NCBI RefSeq assembly: GCF_030151805.1
Contig: NZ_JASLCN010000229.1
Location: 1 to 14,868, forward strand
Source of the DNA: Fluviicola sp.
GTDB taxonomy: Bacteria; Bacteroidota; Bacteroidia; Flavobacteriales_D; Crocinitomicaceae
Length of the DNA: 14,868 nucleotides
Reading direction: 5' to 3'
The notes beneath the pieces were generated by a model. That model was not told where the DNA came from and ran no database searches. It saw only the letters and a list, made by a program, of their open reading frames with translations. Every line of letters begins with the position of its first letter. Position 1 is the first letter of the stretch. The position numbers and the translations under genes are program-made. Below, in pieces: positions 1 through 6,788 of this stretch.

Positions 1-155
1 GCTCTGCGCAGCCAAATACGAAGGGATAGCCAGAATAAAACGACCAATACTACTCCAAGGATTTTTGCAGCGTAAACCTGTCCGAACATTAAGAGAATTG
101 GAATCGCTATTAATAATAGTACAATCGGAATCAGTAAAGGCAAAAAGCGTTTCAT
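1..155 (-). CDS. 5' part of a small hydrophobic membrane protein (runs off the left edge)
   Basis: An open frame begins with ATG at 155 on the minus strand and stays open to the window edge, giving 51 residues. The protein starts MKRFLPLLIPIVLLLIAIP and has two hydrophobic stretches, about residues 4-24 and 31-48. They are separated by a short GQVYAAK segment, and the visible end is rich in Arg and Trp (LRIWLRR). This fits an inner-membrane protein with at least two helices, or a signal anchor followed by one helix. The start lies 23 bp after the stop of the 548-aa POT gene on the same strand, so it is probably the distal gene of that operon. I do not recognise the family and assign no function. 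The start is the first ATG after the preceding stop and no clear ribosome-binding site is visible. Confidence 0.55.
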   Translation of the reverse strand, partial: MKRFLPLLIPIVLLLIAIPILLMFGQVYAAKILGVVLVVLFWLSLRIWLRR

Positions 156-178
156 GCTACTCTATATTATATAGTGTC

Positions 179-1825
179 TTATTTCTTTTGTTCTCTAAAG
201 ACTTTCAGCAACCAGGGAAGGAAGATGATCAGAATCAATGTTGCTCCCATCATTAAATAAAAGTTCAACATGAAAAAGGATGACTTATCATCATACTGAT
301 CCCAAAGCGATGCAATCACACCACTTAATTTGTTTCCGATTGAAGTTGAAATGAACCACGCCCCCATTAACAGGGCTGTCAAACGGGCCGGTGATAATTT
401 CGAAACCATGGACAAACCAATTGGCGACAAACACAATTCTCCGATGGTAATCACTCCGTATGCCCCAAAGAACCACCAGTAGCTCGATTTCATTTCACCA
501 TTCTGGGATGCATTTGCCGCAGCAACCATTACCAAACAGGACAAACCTGTGATCAATAATCCCAAAACAAACTTGATCGGAATGGACGGTTCTCTCTTTC
601 TATGGCGCAGGAATCTGAAAATCCCGACAATCAATGGGGTCAATATAATTACCCAAAACGGATTTACAGATTGAAAGATATTCGTATTGAATAAGGCAAC
701 TACCTCTCCTTCTTTCCGCTCTTTTTGATCGTTTTTAAAATAAGACGGGTATTCTAAAGCCTTCTCACCTTCTACTTTTCTAAAATGCTTATCCAAAACC
801 TGAACCGGCTCTTCGGATTTTTGATATCGGATCGTATCGGCCAAGCTCGCGCTGATCAGTCCCGATTTGATTGAAGCCGGCACTTCCCTGTCCGTATTAT
901 TATTCGCCCAGGTATTCAGCACCGTTCCATTCTGTTTAAAAATTGCCCAGAAAGGAATCACGGCGATACACACCACCAAAATCGCACTAACTACTCTTCG
1001 TTCATTTTTAGGGGAAGTAAACAACACATAGCCGAAGAAGAAAATAACCGGAATACAGGCAAAAAGGAACGCATCCGTCACATCATCCTTGACCAGGAAA
1101 GAATGCTCATTCGTTGCTGAAGGAACTCCATTGATGAAATACCCGATCACCGCAAAAATGGCAGAAGGCACAATCACGATTAACAAATCGATCCACCAGG
1201 CTTTTTCTCCCGGAACTGCAACTTTTTTGACATCTCCGGTAACATAGTGCTTGTTTCCGAGAAGAAACACAACGACTCCGACAAACATTCCGATTCCGGC
1301 ACCGACAAAAGCTACCGAATATCCATACTTATTAATCAAAAATGCCGATACGATATTACAGATAAAGGCACCGACATTGATTCCCATGTAGAAAATGTTG
1401 TAGCCTTCATCTTTCTGGTCCCGATAATCGTCCGTATTGTACAAGTTTCCCAGCAAGGTCGAAATATTCGGTTTGAAGAGTCCGTTCCCGGCAATTACCA
1501 GAACCATTCCTGAATACAACATCGGAAACGAGTGCACGCCCATCATGCAATACCCGACTCCCATCAGGATTCCTCCTGTCACAATCGGGAGGCGGTATCC
1601 CAAAACACGGTCAGCCAACAATCCTCCGATAAACGGCGTGAAGAACACCAATGCAATGAATGTTCCGTATAAACTTGCCGATTCAGCTTCCGACATTTCG
1701 AATCCCTGATTGGCATCTTTCAGATAGAGCGTGAAAATTCCGATCATTAAATAATAACCGAAACGTTCCCACATTTCAGAAAGGAATAAAAACGGAAGTG
1801 CTTTGGGGTGTTTGCGTTGTTTCAT
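179..1825 (-). CDS. POT/PTR2-family peptide:H+ symporter, 548 aa, with Lys in the TM7 motif
   Basis: This is a major-facilitator transporter of the proton-coupled oligopeptide family, expected to import di/tripeptides across the inner membrane. Family signatures are present: ExxER on TM1 (E17, E20, R21), GNGLFKPN on TM4 with K118, FYMGINVG on TM5 (about 145-152), and GELCLSPIGLS on TM10 (E463). Two extra helices, about 209-231 and 249-270, correspond to the HA/HB pair typical of bacterial POTs. Two features are odd. The TM7 motif reads FWAIFKQNG, with K297 where the two neighbouring paralogues have Glu. An insertion of about 60 charged residues (about 312-375) also sits in the periplasmic TM7-TM8 loop. 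The gene starts 4 bp after the stop of the 510-aa POT gene, so the two are cotranscribed and probably translationally coupled. An A-rich AAGAAGAAAAA stretch precedes the ATG. The family is certain, but the substrate is inferred and the Lys makes classical peptide symport less secure. Confidence 0.93.
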   Translation of the reverse strand: MKQRKHPKALPFLFLSEMWERFGYYLMIGIFTLYLKDANQGFEMSEAESASLYGTFIALVFFTPFIGGLLADRVLGYRLPIVTGGILMGVGYCMMGVHSFPMLYSGMVLVIAGNGLFKPNISTLLGNLYNTDDYRDQKDEGYNIFYMGINVGAFICNIVSAFLINKYGYSVAFVGAGIGMFVGVVVFLLGNKHYVTGDVKKVAVPGEKAWWIDLLIVIVPSAIFAVIGYFINGVPSATNEHSFLVKDDVTDAFLFACIPVIFFFGYVLFTSPKNERRVVSAILVVCIAVIPFWAIFKQNGTVLNTWANNNTDREVPASIKSGLISASLADTIRYQKSEEPVQVLDKHFRKVEGEKALEYPSYFKNDQKERKEGEVVALFNTNIFQSVNPFWVIILTPLIVGIFRFLRHRKREPSIPIKFVLGLLITGLSCLVMVAAANASQNGEMKSSYWWFFGAYGVITIGELCLSPIGLSMVSKLSPARLTALLMGAWFISTSIGNKLSGVIASLWDQYDDKSSFFMLNFYLMMGATLILIIFLPWLLKVFREQKK

Positions 1826-1829
1826 CTTT

Positions 1830-3362
1830 TTATTTTTCTTCTTGCATCAAATATTTCATCAGCGGATACAATGCGATCAGTAAAACTCCCGCGATAATTG
1901 CATACCATGCAAAATCATAATATCCCTGAGTGTAAAGTTCCATTTTCCGGATTCCGCTATCCGAATCTTTCGGTGAAATTCCGGCTCCGAACAAACCTGC
2001 AACATATTGGCCGTATGCACTTGCCAGGAACCACATTCCCATCATGAATCCCTGCATTTTCTGCGGAGCCAATTTGGTCATCAAACTCAAACCGATCGGT
2101 GAAAGGAATAATTCCCCGAAGGAAATAACCAAATAAGCCAACGCCAAAAAGTTCAAAGAGCCTTTTCCGTCGTCAGATGCACTGAAACGCATGAAAAAGA
2201 AGATGAAAAATCCGAGTCCGAGTAACAGGAATCCCAAACCGAACTTTAAAGTGGAATTCGGCTCCAGTTTCTTTTTAGCCAAACCGAGAAACAGCAAACC
2301 AACCAAAGGAGCAAATATGATCACGAACAATGCATTGATTGAATTGTTCACACCATTCGGATCCATCGTCATTCCAAGCAAATTGCTATCTACATTCGTC
2401 TTTGCAAACAAGGCCAAAGAACCTCCCGCCTGTTCGAAAATGGCAAAATAAACCACAGAAAACAAAATGAACAGAAAAGCAGCAATGAGTTTCTTGTTTT
2501 CTTCCAAACTGTACTTGGTCATTTCGTAGATGAAGTAAACCAAACTGAATGGCCCGATTGCATACATGAAATAATCCGTATAGGTAATGTTGGAAACCAT
2601 GATCATGATCAAAGGAACCGAAGCCAACGCCAATACATACGTTGTGAGTTCGATGGAACTTCGCTTTACCGGTTTCATGTTCAATAAAGGCGACAAACCA
2701 ATCGGTCCCAGGTTTTTCTTCGTCAAAAGAAAGGTGATCAAACTGATTGCCATCGCAATTCCGGATGCTCCGAAAGCAGCATTCCAACGAAGATCTGCAG
2801 GAATCAGGTTCGTAAACATGGTTCCTTTTCCAATTGCGATAATATATCCTCCGATCATCGCTCCGATATTGATTCCGGAATAGAACAACAGGAATCCTGC
2901 ATCACGTCTGGAATCACCGGTTTTATACAATTGTCCGACCATCGAAGAAATATTCGGTTTGAAGAAACCGGTTCCGATAATATTGAACGTAATTCCGATA
3001 AAGAAGAATTTATGCGGATCAACTGCAAGGATCACAGAACCTGCAATCATCAACAAACCACCCCAAACCAATGATTTCCGGAAACCCAGAATTTTGTCGG
3101 CCAGCATCCCTCCCAAAAAGGTAAATGCATAAACGAATGCCTGGATCGCCCCATACTGAAGATTACTCAATTTGGTCGAAAAGGTTAATTCCGAGGTCAT
3201 AAAGTAGGCCAGCATTCCGCGCATCGCGTAGAAGCAGAATCGCTCCCACATTTCGCTAAAGAACAGCGCCCATAATTGCTTCGGATATTTCCCTTTGAAA
3301 TTCTGAATACTCTCCAGCTGATTCTCACCCGCTAACGAGGAATCCAAGATTTGTTCTGACAT
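1830..3362 (-). CDS. POT/PTR2-family peptide:H+ symporter, 510 aa
   Basis: This is an inner-membrane di/tripeptide-proton symporter of the POT branch of the major facilitator superfamily. It carries ExxER on TM1 (E37, E40, R41), GTGFFKPN on TM4 with K135, FYSGINIG on TM5 (about 160-167), FAIFEQAG on TM7 with E310, and GELFLSPIGLS on TM10 (E417). Hydrophobic segments at about 237-256 and 264-282 match the extra HA/HB helices of bacterial POTs, giving 14 predicted helices. The roughly 25-residue N-terminal extension before TM1 is polar. Of the three paralogues this one has the most canonical size and the fewest insertions. It is the first gene after the terminator that ends the 594-aa gene, and it is followed 4 bp later by the 548-aa paralogue. 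The ATG at 3362 is the first in frame and sits about 40 bp beyond the terminator, so its promoter should lie in or just upstream of that gap. Peptide specificity cannot be read from sequence. Confidence 0.94.
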   Translation of the reverse strand: MSEQILDSSLAGENQLESIQNFKGKYPKQLWALFFSEMWERFCFYAMRGMLAYFMTSELTFSTKLSNLQYGAIQAFVYAFTFLGGMLADKILGFRKSLVWGGLLMIAGSVILAVDPHKFFFIGITFNIIGTGFFKPNISSMVGQLYKTGDSRRDAGFLLFYSGINIGAMIGGYIIAIGKGTMFTNLIPADLRWNAAFGASGIAMAISLITFLLTKKNLGPIGLSPLLNMKPVKRSSIELTTYVLALASVPLIMIMVSNITYTDYFMYAIGPFSLVYFIYEMTKYSLEENKKLIAAFLFILFSVVYFAIFEQAGGSLALFAKTNVDSNLLGMTMDPNGVNNSINALFVIIFAPLVGLLFLGLAKKKLEPNSTLKFGLGFLLLGLGFFIFFFMRFSASDDGKGSLNFLALAYLVISFGELFLSPIGLSLMTKLAPQKMQGFMMGMWFLASAYGQYVAGLFGAGISPKDSDSGIRKMELYTQGYYDFAWYAIIAGVLLIALYPLMKYLMQEEK

Positions 3363-3456
3363 GGTTTGAGTTTTAAGGTGCTAAAACTAGTTGAATTATC
3401 GGACAAAAAAAATCCCTTCATCAAAAAGAAGAAGGGATTCCTGAATAATCCTCTGA
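3363..3456. other. Intergenic gap between two tandem POT genes
   Basis: These 94 bp separate the stop of the 594-aa POT gene from the ATG of the 510-aa gene on the minus strand. They contain one strong minus-strand hairpin terminator, listed separately, and then about 42 bp before the next ATG. On the minus strand TAGTTTTA (3389-3382) is close to the Bacteroidota -7 consensus TAnnTTTG. No -33 TTG lies at the usual spacing, so I do not call a promoter. Confidence 0.5.
3405..3439 (-). terminator. Intrinsic terminator after the 594-aa POT gene
   Basis: Read on the minus strand, a perfect 9-bp stem AATCCCTTC/GAAGGGATT (plus-strand 3431-3439 and 3411-3419) encloses an 11-nt loop. A run of eight Ts, counting the two at the stem edge, follows directly (plus-strand A run 3405-3412). 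There is no T run on the plus-strand side, so it works in the direction of the POT genes. It lies 17 bp past the stop codon of the 594-aa gene. It should end or attenuate that transcript before the 510-aa/548-aa pair, which would let the two units be expressed at different levels. Confidence 0.85.
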
Positions 3457-5241
3457 TTATCTGATACCGTGCATTAGTTTTTCTACCCGCTTATGTAAAA
3501 CGAATAGCAACAAACTAGTGATTCCGGACATGATAATGAATATGATAAAGAAGGAATAAAGCGTATTGATCTTAAATCCGAACAACGAATTTTCGGAGTT
3601 TTCAAATACAATTGATCCAACATGTTTTCCATCAATTGCGACATTTCGTACAATCACGTTTTTGTTTCCTTCGAATTTGGAAACCAAACCGCTTTCAACA
3701 ACTACATTTTTCAAACTGTCTTTGAACGTCAAACGGTCAGCGAAGATGACTTCTCTTGAATCCTCCAAATGTCCTGAAATGTAAGTTGCGTACTTTTTGT
3801 TCAACGTATCAGCAGCCTCCATTTTCTCTCTGTTCAATTTCTTACCGCTTGCTTTCAACTGCTCCTCGTAAGTTCCGATCACTGCAGCTTCCATCGGGTT
3901 TTCAGATTTGTTCACCAAAAATGCAGTTGTTTCAACCAACTGTTCTTTTGTCAATCCTCCCTCTTTTGAAACAATCACTTCTTTCACTTTCGGCTGTGGA
4001 ATCAACCCTGAGAACAAACCAGCCGTGAAGTTTCCAACTACGGATGACAAGAAGAATACCGCCATCATCATGGAAGCAAATCTTTTCGGTGAAAGTTTGT
4101 TTACAACGGAAAGTCCTACAGGAGAAATCGCCAACTCACCACAAGTGTGCAGGAAGTACATTCCGATCAGGAAGAACATGGAAATCTTGTCTTCCATTCC
4201 CATTCCTTTTACACTGAATGCAATCAAAATATATCCTAAAGCAAGAATCGCAAGACCCCAAACCATTTTCATCGGTGAACTCGGTTCTTTTCCTTTTCTG
4301 CTCAATGTAGACCACAAAACGGAGAACAACGGAGCCAGAATAATGATGAAAATCGGGTTAATTGACTGAAAGAATGAAGCTGGAACCGTCCATCCGAACA
4401 AACCTCTGTCCGTATTCTGATCCGCGAAAATAGTTAATGAAGCACCGGCTTGCTCAAACGCAGCCCAAAAGGCAATTACAAAGGCAGTAATAATAAAGAT
4501 CGCAAAAATACGGTCTCTTTCAATTTTCGTCAATCCAACCTGAGGCTCTTCTTCAATGCCGGCATTTGCTCTTTCCTTCTTGTAATAAGAAGGTTTCATC
4601 CCGATCGGTTCTCCGGTTGGAGTCACCAAATACTTACGCTGCAACATCAACATAATGATCGTACCGATCACCATCCCGATACCGGCAGACAAGAATCCGT
4701 ATTTGAAATCAGCGGCACTTCCTGTGTCTCCAAGCCCTCCACAAACCAATGGAGCTACAAGCGCTCCGGAGTTAATACCCATGTAGAAAATGGTATAAGC
4801 AGAATCAATTCGGGAATCTCCTTTCGGATACAATGAACCAACCATCGAAGAGATATTCGGCTTGAAAAAACCGTTTCCGATAATTAAAAACCCTAAAGCA
4901 ACGTACATGATCGGAATAGCTGTTCCGGAATGATCGTACATGCTTGCACTAAAGAACATCAGGAACTGCGCAATCGCCATCAAAACACCTCCGACTAAAA
5001 TAGAGCGACGGTTACCCCAATACCTGTCTGCAATAAATCCTCCCAATAACGGAGTTGCGTAAACCAACGAGGTGTATGTTCCAAAAATACCTCCGGCCGC
5101 TTTCGCATCGATCAAAAGTGCTTTTGTTAGGTAAAGGATGAAAATTGCCCGCATTCCATAGTAGGAAAAACGCTCCCACATTTCAACTGTAAACAATAAA
5201 TATAATCCCTTAGGATGTCCTTTCGGAGCCGAATTTTCCAT
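3457..5241 (-). CDS. POT/PTR2-family peptide:H+ symporter, 594 aa, with large TM11-TM12 periplasmic insertion
   Basis: This is an inner-membrane POT-family importer, expected to carry di/tripeptides with protons. Signatures are ExxER on TM1 (E20, E23, R24), GNGFFKPN on TM4 with K127, FYMGINSG on TM5 (152-159), FWAAFEQAG on TM7 with E263, and GELAISPVGLS on TM10 (E369). The architecture differs from its neighbours. Between TM6 and TM7 there is only a polar cytoplasmic loop (about 202-243), so the HA/HB helices of typical bacterial POTs are absent. Between TM11 (ending near 413) and TM12 (about 559-582) there are about 145 mostly polar residues. By the usual topology these form a periplasmic domain, of which about 420-490 is Lys/Glu-rich and probably helical and about 500-555 looks beta-rich. 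I recognise no known domain there. The gene starts 94 bp from the divergent TatD gene and ends at its own terminator, so it is probably a single-gene unit. The start is the first ATG, directly before ExxER-containing TM1. Confidence 0.94.
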   Translation of the reverse strand: MENSAPKGHPKGLYLLFTVEMWERFSYYGMRAIFILYLTKALLIDAKAAGGIFGTYTSLVYATPLLGGFIADRYWGNRRSILVGGVLMAIAQFLMFFSASMYDHSGTAIPIMYVALGFLIIGNGFFKPNISSMVGSLYPKGDSRIDSAYTIFYMGINSGALVAPLVCGGLGDTGSAADFKYGFLSAGIGMVIGTIIMLMLQRKYLVTPTGEPIGMKPSYYKKERANAGIEEEPQVGLTKIERDRIFAIFIITAFVIAFWAAFEQAGASLTIFADQNTDRGLFGWTVPASFFQSINPIFIIILAPLFSVLWSTLSRKGKEPSSPMKMVWGLAILALGYILIAFSVKGMGMEDKISMFFLIGMYFLHTCGELAISPVGLSVVNKLSPKRFASMMMAVFFLSSVVGNFTAGLFSGLIPQPKVKEVIVSKEGGLTKEQLVETTAFLVNKSENPMEAAVIGTYEEQLKASGKKLNREKMEAADTLNKKYATYISGHLEDSREVIFADRLTFKDSLKNVVVESGLVSKFEGNKNVIVRNVAIDGKHVGSIVFENSENSLFGFKINTLYSFFIIFIIMSGITSLLLFVLHKRVEKLMHGIR

Positions 5242-5335
5242 ATTTCGATTTAATTTTTTTAGCGTCGGTGAAAATAGGTAAAAAATGGTTGAATGATTCA
5301 GATTGTTTTAAATTTAACGCTTTGTAGATTGCTTA
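5242..5335. promoter_or_regulatory. Divergent intergenic region (POT gene left, tatD-like gene right)
   Basis: This AT-rich 94-bp gap must hold the promoter for the leftward 594-aa POT gene and probably one for the rightward tatD-like operon. On the plus strand TTG (5303-5305), 19 bp and then TAGATTGC (5325-5332) resembles a Bacteroidota promoter in spacing, with an imperfect -7 element. It would start transcription at or on the ATG (5336), giving a leaderless message, so I hold it only weakly. No convincing -7 element was found for the minus direction. An A-rich leader directly precedes the POT start codon, as is usual in this phylum. Confidence 0.4.
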
Positions 5336-5989
5336 ATGACTGATTTAGAGAAACTTTTCGATACACACACGCATCATTTTGACTCCAAAATGCCGGCGAT
5401 TGTTCAATTAACGGAACCGTTTTCCGGTGATTTCCCACCCTGTTTTTCATTCGGAATTCATCCAAAAGAAGCAAATAGCGCAGATTTCGAAAAAATGGAA
5501 CAAATCTCCGGTATGCTGATTGAGAATCCCGGATTTCTGGCTTTCGGAGAGATTGGTTTGGATAATCGCTACGACAATACTGAGAAGCAGGAAGCTGTTT
5601 ACATTTTTCAATTAAAACTGGCAGCGAAATTCCGGAAACCGGTGATTCTTCATTGCGTCAATTCCTGGGACAAATGCCGTTTCCTGCACGAAAAGCATGC
5701 ACCGGAAACGACGCTGGTTTATCATGGATTCAACAAAGCATCCATCCTGGAAACGGTTTTGAATTATCCGAAAGCAATGATCAGCATCGGCGAATCCGTT
5801 CGTACAAATCCGCAGCTTCAAAAAAGCGTCGAAATGATTCCTCTTTCCCGTTTATTACTCGAAACAGATACCGGTTCCGGGGCATTGATTGACACTTATC
5901 ATGCAGTGGCTGAGATAAAAAACATATCTTTGCAAGCCCTGATCGAACCACTAAACCAAAACGCAAAACGAATTTTTAAGTATGAGTAA
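5336..5989 (+). CDS. TatD-family metal-dependent hydrolase (compact, 217 aa)
   Basis: This is a TIM-barrel metal-dependent hydrolase of the TatD family, expected in the cytoplasm. Family members act as 3'-5' DNA/RNA exonucleases or D-aminoacyl-tRNA deacylases, and sequence alone does not say which applies here. All metal-site motifs are visible: DTHTH (H11, H13), GEIGLD (E72, D76), LHC (H106), YHGF (H130) and LLETD (D178). At 217 residues it is shorter than the common 255-265 aa form, and its spacing between the HxH and Glu motifs is tight. Such short forms seem ordinary in Bacteroidota, and no motif is lost. The ATG lies directly before the first barrel strand and the next in-frame Met (M19) would remove the HxH motif, so the start is secure. 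The stop overlaps the start of the next gene by 8 bp, indicating coupled translation. It could also be labelled YcfH-like, but I assign no symbol. Confidence 0.9.
   Translation: MTDLEKLFDTHTHHFDSKMPAIVQLTEPFSGDFPPCFSFGIHPKEANSADFEKMEQISGMLIENPGFLAFGEIGLDNRYDNTEKQEAVYIFQLKLAAKFRKPVILHCVNSWDKCRFLHEKHAPETTLVYHGFNKASILETVLNYPKAMISIGESVRTNPQLQKSVEMIPLSRLLLETDTGSGALIDTYHAVAEIKNISLQALIEPLNQNAKRIFKYE
5925..5932 (+). promoter_or_regulatory. Candidate internal -7 promoter element before the tcdA-like gene
   Basis: TATCTTTG followed by CA matches the Bacteroidota -7 consensus TAnnTTTG exactly. It lies inside the 3' end of the tatD-like gene, about 50 bp before the next ATG, a sensible leader length. 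I see no TTG at the expected -33 distance. It may therefore be a chance match or a weak internal promoter that decouples the second gene. Confidence 0.3.
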
Positions 5990-6734
5990 GTGGCTGGAGC
6001 GTACAGAGCTGATTCTTGGACCAGATGAAATGAATCGTTTAAAATCTGCTCATGTACTCATTGTGGGACTTGGAGGAATCGGATCTTTTGCAGCGGAATT
6101 TATTGCCCGTGCAGGAGTCGGAACGATGACAATTGTAGATGGTGATGCATTTGACATTACCAATAAAAACAGGCAATTAACTGCTTTGGATTCCACCATC
6201 GGGCGAAACAAAGCGGTTGTGTTAGCAGAACGGATTAAAGACATTAATCCTGATATTCAATTGAATGTGGTGGAAGAGTTTGTGCTTCCGGAACGCGTTT
6301 GGGAATTGCTGGACCAATACAAACCTAATTATGTAATGGATTGTATCGACAGTGTGACACCGAAACTGGAATGGATCGTTGCCTGCAAAAGCAAAAAAAT
6401 CAAAGTCATTACACATTTGGGAGCCGGTGGAAAAATCGACCCGACCCGTGTTCACGTTGCAAAACTACCGGACAGCCACAACTGTAAATTGGGAGCGCAT
6501 GTCAAAAAAAGACTCAAGAAAAAAGGTGTTCGCTTTGAAAAGATCAAATGTGTGTATTCTTCTGAATTACAACAAAAAGACTCTTTGAAAATGACCGACG
6601 GATCGAACTTCAAGCGTTCTTTTTACGGAACGGTCAGTTACATGCCGGCCTTATTCGGACTCATGGGAGCGGCCGAAGTCATTCGCCATTTGAGCCAAAA
6701 AGAAACCAGAGAAAGCAACGCTTTCGATAAATAA
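5982..6734 (+). CDS. tcdA: tRNA threonylcarbamoyladenosine dehydratase (TcdA/CsdL-like, ThiF/E1 superfamily)
   Basis: This is an ATP-dependent enzyme that cyclises the t6A side chain at position 37 of ANN-decoding tRNAs to ct6A, in the cytoplasm. The ThiF/E1 fold is clear. The nucleotide loop is GLGGIGS (29-35), the acidic strand end is VDGD (52-55), and NKNRQ (61-65) has the conserved Asn-Arg-Gln. GRNK follows at 74-77, and DCIDS (120-124) matches the DAIDS element of E. coli TcdA. The segment GAGGKIDPTRV (about 148-158) is a further hallmark separating TcdA from ThiF and MoeB. Length is 250 aa against about 268 in E. coli. No pair of CxxC zinc motifs is visible, which argues against ThiF/MoeB. 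The ATG overlaps the tatD-like stop by 8 bp, so translation is probably coupled. Assignment to TcdA is strong; the actual tRNA product in this organism is inferred. Confidence 0.9.
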   Translation: MSKWLERTELILGPDEMNRLKSAHVLIVGLGGIGSFAAEFIARAGVGTMTIVDGDAFDITNKNRQLTALDSTIGRNKAVVLAERIKDINPDIQLNVVEEFVLPERVWELLDQYKPNYVMDCIDSVTPKLEWIVACKSKKIKVITHLGAGGKIDPTRVHVAKLPDSHNCKLGAHVKKRLKKKGVRFEKIKCVYSSELQQKDSLKMTDGSNFKRSFYGTVSYMPALFGLMGAAEVIRHLSQKETRESNAFDK

Positions 6735-6761
6735 TAAAAAGGCGTAATTCAAAGAAAAAAG

Positions 6762-6769
6762 TATATTCG
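6762..6769 (+). promoter_or_regulatory. Candidate -7 promoter element for the M1 aminopeptidase gene
   Basis: TATATTCG, followed by CA, differs at one position from the Bacteroidota -7 consensus TAnnTTTG. It sits 19 bp before the ATG at 6789, in the 54-bp gap after the tcdA-like gene, and would give a leader of roughly 10-15 nt. No TTG is present at the expected -33 spacing. The gap contains no terminator, so read-through from the upstream pair is also possible. Confidence 0.35.
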
Positions 6770-6788
6770 CATACCTCAAATTAAGAAA

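Noticed and set aside
931..960. K297 in the 548-aa POT as a sequencing error
   Set aside because: The reading frame is intact and the protein also differs from its paralogues by a large loop. Subfamily divergence is at least as likely, though it cannot be excluded without homologues.
1247..1709. Plus-strand open frames opposite the 548-aa POT gene
   Set aside because: They are antisense to conserved transmembrane motifs. Their compositions are those expected from reading hydrophobic codons backwards, and they lack any family feature.
3382..3407. Minus-strand promoter for the 510-aa POT gene using TTTG (3407-3404) and TAGTTTTA (3389-3382)
   Set aside because: The gap between the elements is 14 bp, shorter than the usual 19 or so, and the TTTG is part of the terminator T run.
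5303..5332. TTG-N19-TAGATTGC promoter giving a leaderless tatD-like transcript
   Set aside because: The -7 element matches imperfectly and would start transcription on the ATG itself, so I list it only as weak content of the divergent gap.
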